From: a virus
Virus record (IMG/VR): IMGVR_UViG_3300027974_000079
Coordinates: 1 to 35,542 of that record
Length of the DNA stretch: 35,542 bases
Strand: one strand, 5' to 3'
This document shows positions 7,764 through 16,009 of the stretch, piece by piece. The stretch's first letter is position 1. Every line of letters starts with the position of its first letter. The notes under the pieces are model-generated. The model was not told the origin of the DNA. It made no database searches and was given only the letters and a program-made list of their open reading frames with translations. The position numbers and the translations under genes were made by a program.

Positions 7764-9209
7764 ATGTCTCTAGGTGGTGGAAGCTCAAGTCAGCAGCAAT
7801 TAGATCCTGCAATGCGTGATGCATTCTTGCAAAACTATCAAGGCGCTCAAGGTGTTGCGTCTGGATTAGAAGCTCGTCAATTTGCAGAACTTACTCCAGA
7901 TCAACAAAGAGCGTTTGAGTTAACTCGTCAATTTGCAGATCCTAATGCTGAAGCATTTGCAGGTATACGTAATGCCTATACTGCTGCAAACACAGCGGCA
8001 AACTACGCCCCTCAACAGGTAGCATCCCGTGATGTTACAGCTAATTTAGCTAGTGCTGCTCAATTAGGCCGTGGAGCAGTTCGTGATGTTAATGCAGAAC
8101 GTATTGCCGCAGAACGTATTGCTGCCGCACAAGCGCAAAGAAGTGGCGCTAGAGATGTTTCTACTACTGGTGTTACTGGTCAGCAAGTAGCTCAAGAAGC
8201 ATTAGGTGCAATTGCTCCACAAGCCCGTGCAAACATTCGTGATATTACTGCTGGCTCATTCTTAAACCAGAATATGCAACAGTATATGAATCCATATACT
8301 CAAGCAGTTACTGAGCAAGGTTTGACAGAATTAGAGCGTTCACGCCAGTTGCAACAACAACAGACTGCGGCTCAAGCTACTGCGGCAAGGGCTTTTGGTG
8401 GATCTCGCCAAGGCGTGGCAGAGGCAGAAACTAATCGTGCATTTGGTGAAACTGCTCAAAAGTATGTTGCCCAACAAAATGCCGCTGCTTATGATGCCGC
8501 ACAACGTGCTTCTGAGGCTGATCTTGCCCGTCAAATGCAAGCTCAACAACTTAATCAAGCACAAGATTTGGCAACAACTCAACAGTCTTTACAGTTAGCA
8601 GGACAGTTTGGTTTGGCTAATCAAGATGCGGCTTTACGTGCGGCTTTGGCTAACCAAGGTGTAGATGTTCAATATGGCTTAACAAATGCCCAACTTCAGC
8701 AACAAGCGGCATTGGCAAATCAATCTACTGGTTTAGCTGCGGCTCAAGCCAATCAGGATGCAATGTTGAAAGCGGCTCTTGCAAATCAAGGTTATGACTT
8801 TAATGTTGGTCAGCTTAATACGCAAAATCAGCAACAAGCAAATCTTGCTAACCAAGCGGCTCAAAACCAAATTGCCCAACAAAATGCACAGAATTTCTTG
8901 CAAGCTAATTTAGCTAATCAAGGCGCTGGCTTAACTGCTAATCAGCAACGTACTACTGCCGCAGGTCAAATGGCTAATATTGCACAAGGTGGTCAGCAAA
9001 TGGGCTTTGCAGGAGCAAATCAACTTGCTCAACAAGGCGCATTGCAACAAGGGTTATCACAGCAACAGTTGGATGCAATCCGCAATCTGCCATTGGAGCA
9101 ACAACAGATTCTCAATCAAGCATTGGGTATCAATGTTGGTGGTGGATCTGGTGTACAACAAACATCTACTTCACGCCAAGGTTTGCTTGGCTTGTTGGGT
9201 ATTGGTTAA
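7764..9209 (+). CDS. Gln/Ala/Asn-rich putative ejection protein (481 aa)
   Basis: Start chosen at 7764, where MSLGGGSSSQQQ follows an AAGGGG ribosome-binding site. A longer frame from 7692 would overlap the previous gene by 71 bases. The protein is extremely rich in Gln, Ala and Asn with low-complexity repeats (LANQGAGL, AALANQG and LAAAQANQ variants), probably long helices. It is first of three large proteins that occupy the place of P22 gp7/20/16 or T7 gp14/15/16. These internal virion proteins leave the capsid to make a channel through the cell envelope. The role is inferred from order and composition. Confidence 0.75.
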   Translation: MSLGGGSSSQQQLDPAMRDAFLQNYQGAQGVASGLEARQFAELTPDQQRAFELTRQFADPNAEAFAGIRNAYTAANTAANYAPQQVASRDVTANLASAAQLGRGAVRDVNAERIAAERIAAAQAQRSGARDVSTTGVTGQQVAQEALGAIAPQARANIRDITAGSFLNQNMQQYMNPYTQAVTEQGLTELERSRQLQQQQTAAQATAARAFGGSRQGVAEAETNRAFGETAQKYVAQQNAAAYDAAQRASEADLARQMQAQQLNQAQDLATTQQSLQLAGQFGLANQDAALRAALANQGVDVQYGLTNAQLQQQAALANQSTGLAAAQANQDAMLKAALANQGYDFNVGQLNTQNQQQANLANQAAQNQIAQQNAQNFLQANLANQGAGLTANQQRTTAAGQMANIAQGGQQMGFAGANQLAQQGALQQGLSQQQLDAIRNLPLEQQQILNQALGINVGGGSGVQQTSTSRQGLLGLLGIG

Positions 9210-9218
9210 GGAGTCTAT

Positions 9219-10763
9219 ATGTTTAATATTGGGTTGTTATCTGATGCCGCATTGACGGGCTTGTCTGATGCTGACAAAGAATCAATGCAAAAGCAAGCCA
9301 CTCAACAGTTCTTGCTGGGAAGTTTGTTAAGTGGTGATCCTGCTACTGGCTTTAAGTCAGCATCAGAGATTCCTGCTACTGCTATATCAATGCAAGATAT
9401 GTTGCGTAAAAGCCAACTTGCTCAAGCAGATCAGGCGGCTCTTGAAGGCTTCCGAGCCAAGTACACTCCTACTAGATTCCAAGAAGCAAACCCTGCTTAC
9501 ATGGGTCCTGTTATGCCTGAACAATTGGCACAACAAGAACAACTTAAAGGCGCTCAAGCTAGAGGATTGCCCTTTAATATTCAAAATGCTTTGCAAGATG
9601 TATTGGCATTACCTACTGCATCACAAAGTGCTATGCGTGAAACTATTACTGCTTTGCAACCTAAAGTGCAAGGTAATTTATTGCTAAACCCAAATATGGA
9701 AATATTGCGTGGTCTGCCAACACAAGATAAGGGTATTACCTCTCAATACAACCCATTAACTGGTGGATATTCTGCGGCTCCTGTGCAGAACTATATGCAA
9801 TCCATGATTCAGACTACTCCTCCAGAAGTATCTCCAAATACTATGCTTGTTCCAATGCAGGGCGGTGGATTTACTCAACAAGTAATTCCAGGGGGTACTA
9901 CTGCAATTGGCGATATTGAAAGAGCTAAAGCAGTTGGTCAGGCTGGTGGTCAAGTTGAGCGAGTTGTTGGTGCAGATGGAACAGAATATTTTGTCCCTAG
10001 ATCTTCTTTGCTTACTCAGCGTCCAACTGGCGCTCCAACTACAGTTGGTACGGCTGGTGGCGCACCTGTTGGTTCAGTAGCCAAAGCTTCTCCAGCGCAA
10101 CAAACACTAGATGCAGCAACAAATGCTCGATTCTTAGATTTTTCTAAGAACAGTTTAGAGTCTGCAAATAGTGCTAGTGGACGCAAGATTGCGGCTGAAC
10201 AACTGTATGACCTTGCAACACAAGTTAACAACAATAAATTGACTGGCTTGCAAGCAGGTGTTTATGGATACATGAATGCAATTCCAGGTGTTGGAAAATT
10301 ATTTGAGCAGGACATTACTGATGTAACCCGCATGACTCAGATGATTAAGACTGCACAGTTAGAAAAAACTGCAATGCAAAAAGGTGCTGCCAGTAACTTA
10401 GACGCTACAACGATTGAGAAGAGCTACGCATCTATAACAGATCCTGCTTCTTCAACACGAATGGCTGCCGCCTTTGAGGTTGCACTTGCTGATAAAGACG
10501 TTGCTAAGAATCAGTTCGTTGAAGCCTACAGAGGTGATCCTGGCAAGATAAATACAGCATGGCAAACTTCTCCTGACAATAAACCAGTTTTTAGTCATCC
10601 AAAATTCAACCAGTTCCTTACTGAACAAGTTAATGCTTGGAATCAAGGTGGCGCTCAAGGAAAGCCTGTGCTTCCCGCAGGATTTACATTCGGTACTGGT
10701 AAAAAATCAGGTGAGTTTCAAATTAAACGTCCTGATGGCTCAATCTATCGCATAGGTCAATAA
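9219..10763 (+). CDS. Putative second internal/ejection protein (514 aa)
   Basis: It has a strong TAAGGAG ribosome-binding site. Most of the protein is helical and Gln/Ala rich (residues 25-130), followed by a Gly/Thr-rich section around 215-290 and a helical C-terminal part. It ends IKRPDGSIYRIGQ, a short beta-hairpin common at the ends of such proteins. Its stop overlaps the ATG of the transglycosylase gene. It resembles no enzyme; position between the Gln-rich protein and the lytic transglycosylase supports an ejectosome role. Confidence 0.7.
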   Translation: MFNIGLLSDAALTGLSDADKESMQKQATQQFLLGSLLSGDPATGFKSASEIPATAISMQDMLRKSQLAQADQAALEGFRAKYTPTRFQEANPAYMGPVMPEQLAQQEQLKGAQARGLPFNIQNALQDVLALPTASQSAMRETITALQPKVQGNLLLNPNMEILRGLPTQDKGITSQYNPLTGGYSAAPVQNYMQSMIQTTPPEVSPNTMLVPMQGGGFTQQVIPGGTTAIGDIERAKAVGQAGGQVERVVGADGTEYFVPRSSLLTQRPTGAPTTVGTAGGAPVGSVAKASPAQQTLDAATNARFLDFSKNSLESANSASGRKIAAEQLYDLATQVNNNKLTGLQAGVYGYMNAIPGVGKLFEQDITDVTRMTQMIKTAQLEKTAMQKGAASNLDATTIEKSYASITDPASSTRMAAAFEVALADKDVAKNQFVEAYRGDPGKINTAWQTSPDNKPVFSHPKFNQFLTEQVNAWNQGGAQGKPVLPAGFTFGTGKKSGEFQIKRPDGSIYRIGQ

Positions 10764-12964
10764 TGGCAACTAAAGACGAAATCTTTGCTTTTGCTGCTCA
10801 AGAGGCAGAGAGACAAGGTGTTCCTCTTTCTATGGTACAGGGCGTTGTTGAGACTGAGTCTGGCGGTACTTTCAATGCTATTGGGCCTAAGACTAAAACT
10901 GGTGATCGTGCCTATGGTCCTATGCAGTTGATGGCTACTACTGCTAAAGATCTTGGTGTTAACAGAATGGAATGGAAAGATAACATCCGAGGTGGTGTTA
11001 AATATCTAAGCCAGTTATCACAAAGATACGATAACCCCGATTTGGTTCTTGCTGCATATAACGCAGGGTTGGGTAATGTAGACAAGTATGGCGGTATTCC
11101 TCCATTTAAAGAAACACAAAACTATGTTCAAAAGGTTAAAAACTTTATGGCTAAATCTACAACTGATGATGAGTTTGTTCCTTTCGGACAAGGTACAACA
11201 ACTCAAGCGCCTACTCAAACTGTAGGGACTGATGACTTTGTGCCATTTACTGGTTCACAAAAGCAAGTTCAACAACAAGTACAACAAACTCAAGCCGCAC
11301 CTAGTCCTGCTGAGTTCATGCAGAGTGTTAGACAACAAGCATTTCAGCCTAAGACTCAGTTTCAACAAGATGTTGCCGCAAGCTTTAACCCATTAGACGT
11401 ATTGCGTGGCAAGACTACTAGTGGACAGTTAATCACTGGTACTGCCAATTTAATGTCTAGAGGAATTAAAGGTGGTTTAAGTGCGCTTGGCTTGTCTGAT
11501 GAATACCTTGGCATTGATCGCACCAAACAATATCCTACTCTAAATCCAGTGCCATCATTAACTGACATTCTAAAAGGCACTTACAAGGTGGCTACAGAGC
11601 GTCCAGGACTGCTAGTTGGTGGTCTTGGCACTAGTGTATTTGATCCTATAAATTTAGCATTGCCTGGCGCTTTACAGAAATCCCTTGTTGCTGGTACACC
11701 TACTGCTCTCACACAGATGGCTCCAAGAACTGCTGCTTTAGCTCAAAATGTTTTAACTGGATCAACTACTGCTGCTATAACATCTGCCGCCCAACAAGCC
11801 GCAGATACTGGCACTATTAATCCTTTGCAACTAGCAAACGAAACTGTTGCTGGTGCGTTAATGACATTGCCAACGGCTACTGTTAGTGGATTGACTACCC
11901 CCAAAAGACCAGCTAATTTAACTCAGGCTCAATTGGTTGCTGAAAAGGCTATTGCTGAAGGCGCTACATTGCCTCCAACACAAGTTAATCCTTCAATGCT
12001 AAATAGAATTATTGAGGGTATATCTGGCAAACAACAAACAAGCCAAATTGCTTCTGTTAAGAATCAGCAATTGATTAATGAACAAGCTCGTAAAGCTTTA
12101 AACCTTGCTCCTGATGTTGAAATTACACCACAAGTGTTGCAGCAATTTAGAGCTGAAAAAGGTTTGGCATACGATGCTTTAAGAGCTAATCCTACATATT
12201 ATGCTGACAAACAGTTTTTTGCGGATCTTGGCAAAGAAACAGCAAGACTGCAAAACATGAAGGCTTTAGATGTATCCGCAGAATTAAAACTGTTGAACAA
12301 TTTAAAGCAAATCAATTTTAATGGTGATGAATTAGTTGAGTCAATAAAACGACTTAGAGATAGCGCACAAACAAACTCATCGCCTCTTGCTAATGCTAGA
12401 GATAAAGATCTTGGTAGAGCGCAAAAGTTTGCTGCACAACAACTAGAAGCACTTGCAGAGCGTAATTTAACAAACTTCAATCAACCTGATGTGATGGCAA
12501 ACTTTAAGCAAGCCCGACAGGATATTGCAAAAAGTTACACCATTGAAAAAGCATTGAATGCAACAACTGGTAATGTATCTGGTGCTGATTTAGGAACGCT
12601 TGCTAGAAAAGGTAAGATTGTTCCTGCTGAACTACAAACCTTGGCAAATGCCGCAGGTGCATATCCAACCGCATTCCAAAATGTAGCAAGAATTGGTAGT
12701 GTTCCAGGTTTCAGTCCACTAGATATTGGAACGGCAGGTATCGCTAGTGCTGCCGCAGGAAATCCTGCACTTATGGTGAGTGCCGCAACAAGACCTACAT
12801 TGCGTTCTCTTGCGGTATCTCCAATGTATCAACGCAATATGTTGCCTAGTTCGCAACCACAAATGCCAGGCTTACTGAATCAGATAACTTCCAATCCATT
12901 GCTAAACTATGGGTTAGGTCAGGCGCCTCAGTATGATGCCGAGCGTTTCTTGCTTCCTAGATAA
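10763..12964 (+). CDS. Ejection protein with N-terminal lytic transglycosylase domain
   Basis: 733 residues. The first ~130 form an SLT (goose-lysozyme-like) domain: VVETESGG at 29-36 with Glu32 as likely catalytic acid, YGPMQLM at 51-57 and AAYNAGLG at 97-104. These are the three signature blocks. Such a domain cuts peptidoglycan locally so that the ejection channel can pass. The long remainder is helical with Gln-rich linkers (about 145-200), hydrophobic helices (about 280-375) and a coiled region (about 490-600). It is the third of the large ejection genes, as with T7 gp16, and overlaps the previous stop by one base. Confidence 0.9.
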   Translation: MATKDEIFAFAAQEAERQGVPLSMVQGVVETESGGTFNAIGPKTKTGDRAYGPMQLMATTAKDLGVNRMEWKDNIRGGVKYLSQLSQRYDNPDLVLAAYNAGLGNVDKYGGIPPFKETQNYVQKVKNFMAKSTTDDEFVPFGQGTTTQAPTQTVGTDDFVPFTGSQKQVQQQVQQTQAAPSPAEFMQSVRQQAFQPKTQFQQDVAASFNPLDVLRGKTTSGQLITGTANLMSRGIKGGLSALGLSDEYLGIDRTKQYPTLNPVPSLTDILKGTYKVATERPGLLVGGLGTSVFDPINLALPGALQKSLVAGTPTALTQMAPRTAALAQNVLTGSTTAAITSAAQQAADTGTINPLQLANETVAGALMTLPTATVSGLTTPKRPANLTQAQLVAEKAIAEGATLPPTQVNPSMLNRIIEGISGKQQTSQIASVKNQQLINEQARKALNLAPDVEITPQVLQQFRAEKGLAYDALRANPTYYADKQFFADLGKETARLQNMKALDVSAELKLLNNLKQINFNGDELVESIKRLRDSAQTNSSPLANARDKDLGRAQKFAAQQLEALAERNLTNFNQPDVMANFKQARQDIAKSYTIEKALNATTGNVSGADLGTLARKGKIVPAELQTLANAAGAYPTAFQNVARIGSVPGFSPLDIGTAGIASAAAGNPALMVSAATRPTLRSLAVSPMYQRNMLPSSQPQMPGLLNQITSNPLLNYGLGQAPQYDAERFLLPR

Positions 12965-12965
12965 C

Positions 12966-13058
12966 ATGAAAGACTGGCTGCTTGCAACAATTGCGGCAGT
13001 CGGTATGGTTGCCCTTATCGTTTGGTCATTCTCAGTAATCATCTGGGCATGGCAGTAA
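12966..13058 (+). CDS. Tiny single-pass membrane protein (30 aa)
   Basis: A 30-residue frame starts two bases after the transglycosylase stop: MKDWLLATIAAVGMVALIVW, then a short end WAWQ. Nearly the whole length is one hydrophobic segment with aromatic ends. Its last 10 bases overlap the next small gene. The tight packing on both sides argues that it is translated. Function unknown. Confidence 0.6.
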   Translation: MKDWLLATIAAVGMVALIVWSFSVIIWAWQ

Positions 13059-13174
13059 TTAGTTTTTTACTGGCTGTATCTATTGAATACAGGTGTGTCA
13101 AGTGGGCTTGGGTTGGGGATGTGTACAACCGAAAAGTCTACTGTATTGAATGGAAGAAGGTAGAAAAGAAATGA
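13049..13174 (+). CDS. Small conserved-looking phage protein (41 aa)
   Basis: The frame reads MAVISFLLAVSIEYRCVKWA and continues to a basic end (EWKKVEKK). The pattern of a hydrophobic start, a Cys-x-x-W and a second Cys-x-x-W near the end is one I recall from aquatic phage genomes without a known function. It starts within the preceding tiny gene and ends in an ATGA overlap with the gene at 13171. That overlap also fixes the start of the latter. Confidence 0.6.
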   Translation: MAVISFLLAVSIEYRCVKWAWVGDVYNRKVYCIEWKKVEKK

Positions 13175-13668
13175 TAGATCCAATCACGGCTCTAGCTGGC
13201 ATACAGTCAGCAATCAGCATGGTCAAGAAGGCAGCTAATGTTGCCAATGACTTAGGCTCACTTGCGCCCATGATTGGTAAGCTATTTGACGCTAAGTCTG
13301 TAGCTACCAAAGCCATGCTTCAGGCTAAACAGTCTGGCAAAGGCTCGAACATGGGTACGGCTTTGCAGATTGAGATGGCCTTAGAGCAAGCCAGAGCGTT
13401 TGAGGAAGAGTTAAAGATGCTCTTCATGCAGACAGGCAAGATTGACGTATGGCAAAAGATTAAAGCCCGTCAAGCAGAGATGGACTTGGCAGATGCTAAA
13501 GAGATAAGTGCATTAAAGAAAGCAGAGAAAGAAGCCAAGCAGAAAGAGCAAGAACAACTAGAGATTGGCTTGGCAATAGGTGGAATCTGCTTTGTTTTGT
13601 TTTTAGTCTTTGTTGGCGTAAATGAGTTAATGACATTCTGTGAGGCTACTAAAAGGTGCGGTAGGTGA
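13171..13668 (+). CDS. Coiled-coil protein with C-terminal membrane segment (165 aa)
   Basis: Start chosen at 13171 because it overlaps the preceding stop as ATGA and has GGTAGAAAAG upstream; a start at 13150 would add seven residues. The N-terminus (MIDPITALAGIQSAISMVKK) is a type often seen in phage internal proteins. A long charged coiled coil follows (about 75-130, with KKAEKEAKQKEQEQ), then one transmembrane helix (GGICFVLFLVFVG). It sits between ejection and lysis genes, so it could belong to either group. Function unknown. Confidence 0.75.
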   Translation: MIDPITALAGIQSAISMVKKAANVANDLGSLAPMIGKLFDAKSVATKAMLQAKQSGKGSNMGTALQIEMALEQARAFEEELKMLFMQTGKIDVWQKIKARQAEMDLADAKEISALKKAEKEAKQKEQEQLEIGLAIGGICFVLFLVFVGVNELMTFCEATKRCGR

Positions 13669-13820
13669 ATGAGTACCAAAAGACCTTTGATATGTGCCTA
13701 AAGATATTCGTATATGGATGCGTGGCGCTTTATTTCTTGGGTTTTTTAAAGTTCTTACCTGATGATCTGTCAGACAGAATTGTCAATCTCCTACTTGGAA
13801 GGATTGGTTTAGGTAAATGA
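13665..13820 (+). CDS. Small membrane protein with GTG start (51 aa)
   Basis: A GTG codon overlaps the preceding TGA (GTGA), giving MNEYQKTFDMCLKIFVYGCV and a single hydrophobic segment (residues about 11-29), then an amphipathic end (DRIVNLLLGRIGLGK). The stop overlaps the ATG of the lipoprotein gene (ATGA). An ATG at 13692 would shorten it to 42 residues. Tight coupling on both sides supports real translation. Function unknown. Confidence 0.6.
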   Translation: MNEYQKTFDMCLKIFVYGCVALYFLGFLKFLPDDLSDRIVNLLLGRIGLGK

Positions 13821-14023
13821 AATATATTCTGATTTTTATAGCACTAATGCTATCTGGATGCGAAGACAGGTATCGCTACAAGTGCCAGAACCCTGACCAC
13901 TTCCATGCTGAAGAGTGCCAAAAGCCTAAATGTTTGTTTACCCAACAATGCCCTGAATACTTGGTAGCCCCAATCTTGGAGAAAAAAGTTAATGACATCC
14001 AACCCGAAAAACCTAACAACTGA
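13817..14023 (+). CDS. Small Cys-rich lipoprotein (68 aa)
   Basis: MKYILIFIALMLSGC is a clear lipoprotein signal with lipobox LSGC at residues 12-15. The mature part begins CEDRYRYKCQNPDHFHAEEC and holds five further Cys residues. The combination of lipobox and CEDRYRY start recurs in podovirus late regions (from memory). It should be exported and anchored to a membrane, where it might affect superinfection or lysis. It overlaps both neighbours. Confidence 0.7.
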   Translation: MKYILIFIALMLSGCEDRYRYKCQNPDHFHAEECQKPKCLFTQQCPEYLVAPILEKKVNDIQPEKPNN

Positions 14024-14516
14024 AGAATTTGAGGTCAGAGTCTGGGGATTTGTCGTGATTGTTGTCACACTTATTCTTTGCTTTATCGTCATTGCCTTGC
14101 TCTACTCTGTCACATTTGTGACTCAGCCTATCAAGAGTATGGCTCCAATTGACCAAGCCTATACCAAGATGCTGAACGACATTGTTTTGCTAATTGTGGG
14201 TGGCATTGGTGGGGTTATGACAAAAAGGGCGGCAGGAGCCGTTTCTAGGGCTTTTGGAGCGCCTCAATCACCCATGGGGCAACCTATGTGTCAGCCAATG
14301 CAATATGGTCAGCAATACGGCTATAGCAACAATCACGGGTTTAATGCCACTACCAATGGCATACCAAATCAACCATTTGGTGCTATGCCAAAGTGGACTA
14401 ATCCTGAACTGGATGAATCTTGGACACCTGGACCGCCTCCGACTACTCCTCCAGAACACTTGGAAGATTTTGAAGAGCGTGAACACATGGCAATGGCAAG
14501 AAAAGAGGCTGAATAA
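13992..14516 (+). CDS. Two-helix membrane protein, holin candidate (174 aa)
   Basis: Residues about 18-44 (VWGFVVIVVTLILCFIVIAL) and about 63-80 (DIVLLIVGGIGGVM) are hydrophobic, with a charged N-terminus. The C-terminal half is soluble, rich in Pro, Gly, Gln and Met, and ends in charged residues. It lies directly before Rz, Rz1 and the endolysin, so a holin or antiholin is likely. The 80-residue Pro/Met-rich tail is long for a holin, which leaves other membrane roles open. Its stop overlaps the Rz start by one base. Confidence 0.65.
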   Translation: MTSNPKNLTTEEFEVRVWGFVVIVVTLILCFIVIALLYSVTFVTQPIKSMAPIDQAYTKMLNDIVLLIVGGIGGVMTKRAAGAVSRAFGAPQSPMGQPMCQPMQYGQQYGYSNNHGFNATTNGIPNQPFGAMPKWTNPELDESWTPGPPPTTPPEHLEDFEEREHMAMARKEAE

Positions 14517-15013
14517 TGTTTCCTATACCTTTACCTTGGTTAATTGTTGGCGCTTTGGTATCTCTCTTTGGTACATACCAAGTAGGACATCACTATGGGT
14601 GGCTAGAGCGTGATAACGACATGAAGATAGCCATTGCCAAAAAGAATGAAGAAGCTCGTCAGATCGAGCAAAACATGGGTGAAAAACTTAATCAACAATC
14701 TTTGAAATTACAGGAGGCTAATGATGCCATCAACAAAAAAACTACTGCTCTTACTGTTGCCAATCGTGCTGGCAAGTTGCGCCTCTGCCCCACAAGTAAC
14801 GTACAAGCCTCCTCAAGTGCCTCCTCTACCAGCGCAGATTCAAAAGCAACCAGCCAACCTGACAGACAGGCTAATGAACCTTCTGATGCCGAAAGAGCAA
14901 CAATCGATGCCATTGCAGAAATAGTTGCCCAAGGTGATAGAAATACTGTTGCTTTAAATGCTTGTGTGGACTCGTATAACCAGATGAGAGATTTACTAAA
15001 TGTCGGTAAATAA
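14516..15013 (+). CDS. Rz: Rz-like inner-membrane spanin
   Basis: 165 residues: an N-terminal membrane anchor (LPWLIVGALVSLFGTYQVG, 6-24), then a long charged helix (about 33-80) predicted to be coiled-coil, a Ser/Thr-rich linker (about 95-120) and a helical C-terminus. This is the class I inner spanin layout, which works with an outer-membrane lipoprotein to fuse the two membranes at the end of lysis. The call is strengthened by an Rz1-type lipoprotein gene nested in another frame. The C-terminal end overlaps the endolysin start by 14 bases. Confidence 0.85.
   Translation: MFPIPLPWLIVGALVSLFGTYQVGHHYGWLERDNDMKIAIAKKNEEARQIEQNMGEKLNQQSLKLQEANDAINKKTTALTVANRAGKLRLCPTSNVQASSSASSTSADSKATSQPDRQANEPSDAERATIDAIAEIVAQGDRNTVALNACVDSYNQMRDLLNVGK
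14724..14924 (+). CDS. Rz1: Rz1-like outer-membrane spanin lipoprotein, nested in Rz
   Basis: Read in the +1 frame inside Rz. The signal STKKLLLLLLPIVLASC has a lipobox LASC, and the mature part is Pro-rich (YKPPQVPPLPAQIQKQ), both hallmarks of Rz1. A strong AGGAGG sits at 14712-14717. The second ATG (14724) has better spacing (6 bases) than the one at 14721. The product is 66 residues. Complete nesting of Rz1 within Rz is a known arrangement and supports both calls. Confidence 0.88.
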   Translation: MPSTKKLLLLLLPIVLASCASAPQVTYKPPQVPPLPAQIQKQPANLTDRLMNLLMPKEQQSMPLQK

Positions 15014-15599
15014 AGAAAAACTCCAACAACTTCATATTGGTGAGCAATGGGTAGATGCCCTTAATGCTACTTTTGATCGTTTTAACATTGACACACCTAC
15101 TCGCCAAGCGGCATTTATTGGTCAATGTGGGCATGAATGTGGCAACTTCAGAATTCTTGAAGAAAATCTAAACTATCGTGCAGAAGCTTTACAGAAGTTA
15201 TGGCCTAAAAGGTTTGATGCTGCTAAAGCACAGGCTTGCGCTCGTAATCCTAAGTTGATTGCCAATACTGTATATAGCTCACGCATGGGCAACAGAGATG
15301 AGGCTTCTGGTGATGGGTGGCGTTTCCGAGGCCGAGGATGTATTCAGCTAACTGGCTCTGCAAATTACCATCATGCGGGTCAGGCACTAGGTGTTGACTT
15401 CATTATGGAGCCTGATTTGGTTGCTACACCCCAGTACGCTGCCCTGACAGCAGGGTGGTTTTGGGACACCCATAAGCTCAACCAATTTGCTGATGTACGT
15501 GACTATAAGACCATGACCAAGAAGATAAATGGTGGTTTTATTGGTCTTGAAGACCGCATAAAGCACATAGAACACGCTTTACAAGTGTTAACATCTTAA
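15000..15599 (+). CDS. Endolysin, glycoside hydrolase family 19
   Basis: 199 residues covering a single GH19 domain. GHECGNF (44-50) carries the likely catalytic Glu46, YRAEAL is at 59-64, and WRFRGRGCIQLTG (107-119) is the family signature. AGWFWDTHKLNQFAD (151-165) is also typical. The enzyme cleaves peptidoglycan glycan strands once holins open the inner membrane. There is no signal peptide, so release by the upstream holin is expected. It overlaps Rz and completes a canonical lysis cassette. Confidence 0.93.
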   Translation: MSVNKEKLQQLHIGEQWVDALNATFDRFNIDTPTRQAAFIGQCGHECGNFRILEENLNYRAEALQKLWPKRFDAAKAQACARNPKLIANTVYSSRMGNRDEASGDGWRFRGRGCIQLTGSANYHHAGQALGVDFIMEPDLVATPQYAALTAGWFWDTHKLNQFADVRDYKTMTKKINGGFIGLEDRIKHIEHALQVLTS

Positions 15600-15615
15600 A
15601 TTAAACTGTAATAAT
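15588..15615 (+). promoter_or_regulatory. Candidate sigma70-type promoter
   Basis: TTAACA (15588-15593), a 16-base spacer, and AATAAT (15610-15615) preceded by TGT. Both boxes match consensus at five of six positions. It would start transcription near 15622, just before the AAGGTG ribosome-binding site of the gene at 15635. The -35 box overlaps the end of the endolysin gene. Confidence 0.45.
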
Positions 15616-15634
15616 ACTTGTATAAGGTGTTGAT

Positions 15635-16009
15635 ATGTCTAATATTCCTACACCTGAACACGCAGAATTGTTTGCCAAAAGCGTTAAAAAATGGCAACAA
15701 GTTTTAAGTCTTGGGGATTGGAGAATAGAGAAAGGCATGAAGCCAGCTAAATCGGCAATGGCTTCTGTTGAGTTCACTCCTGCTGCAAGACTTGCTGTTT
15801 ATCGTTTGGGAGACTTTGGTGCTGAAAAAGTCACCCCAGAATCTCTGGATCAGACTGCTTTACATGAGTTGCTTCATGTATTCCTGCACGATTTAATGAC
15901 TGTGGCACAAGACCCAAAATCATCTCAAGATGAGATTGAAATGCAAGAGCATAGAGTCATTAACCTTTTAGAAAAGTTATTGTCTAAGGATTCCAATGGG
16001 CGCTCATAA
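15635..16009 (+). CDS. Putative zinc metalloprotease-like protein (HELLH)
   Basis: 124 residues with HELLHVFLHDL at 77-87, an HExxH zincin motif plus a further His at 85. Upstream lies a small mixed domain (WRIEKGMKPAKSAMASVEFT). Zinc-binding and peptidase activity are expected from the motif but the substrate is unknown. Short HExxH proteins of this type occur in phage late and accessory regions. AAGGTG precedes the ATG. The gene follows a candidate promoter and overlaps the phosphoesterase gene by 14 bases. Confidence 0.75.
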   Translation: MSNIPTPEHAELFAKSVKKWQQVLSLGDWRIEKGMKPAKSAMASVEFTPAARLAVYRLGDFGAEKVTPESLDQTALHELLHVFLHDLMTVAQDPKSSQDEIEMQEHRVINLLEKLLSKDSNGRS

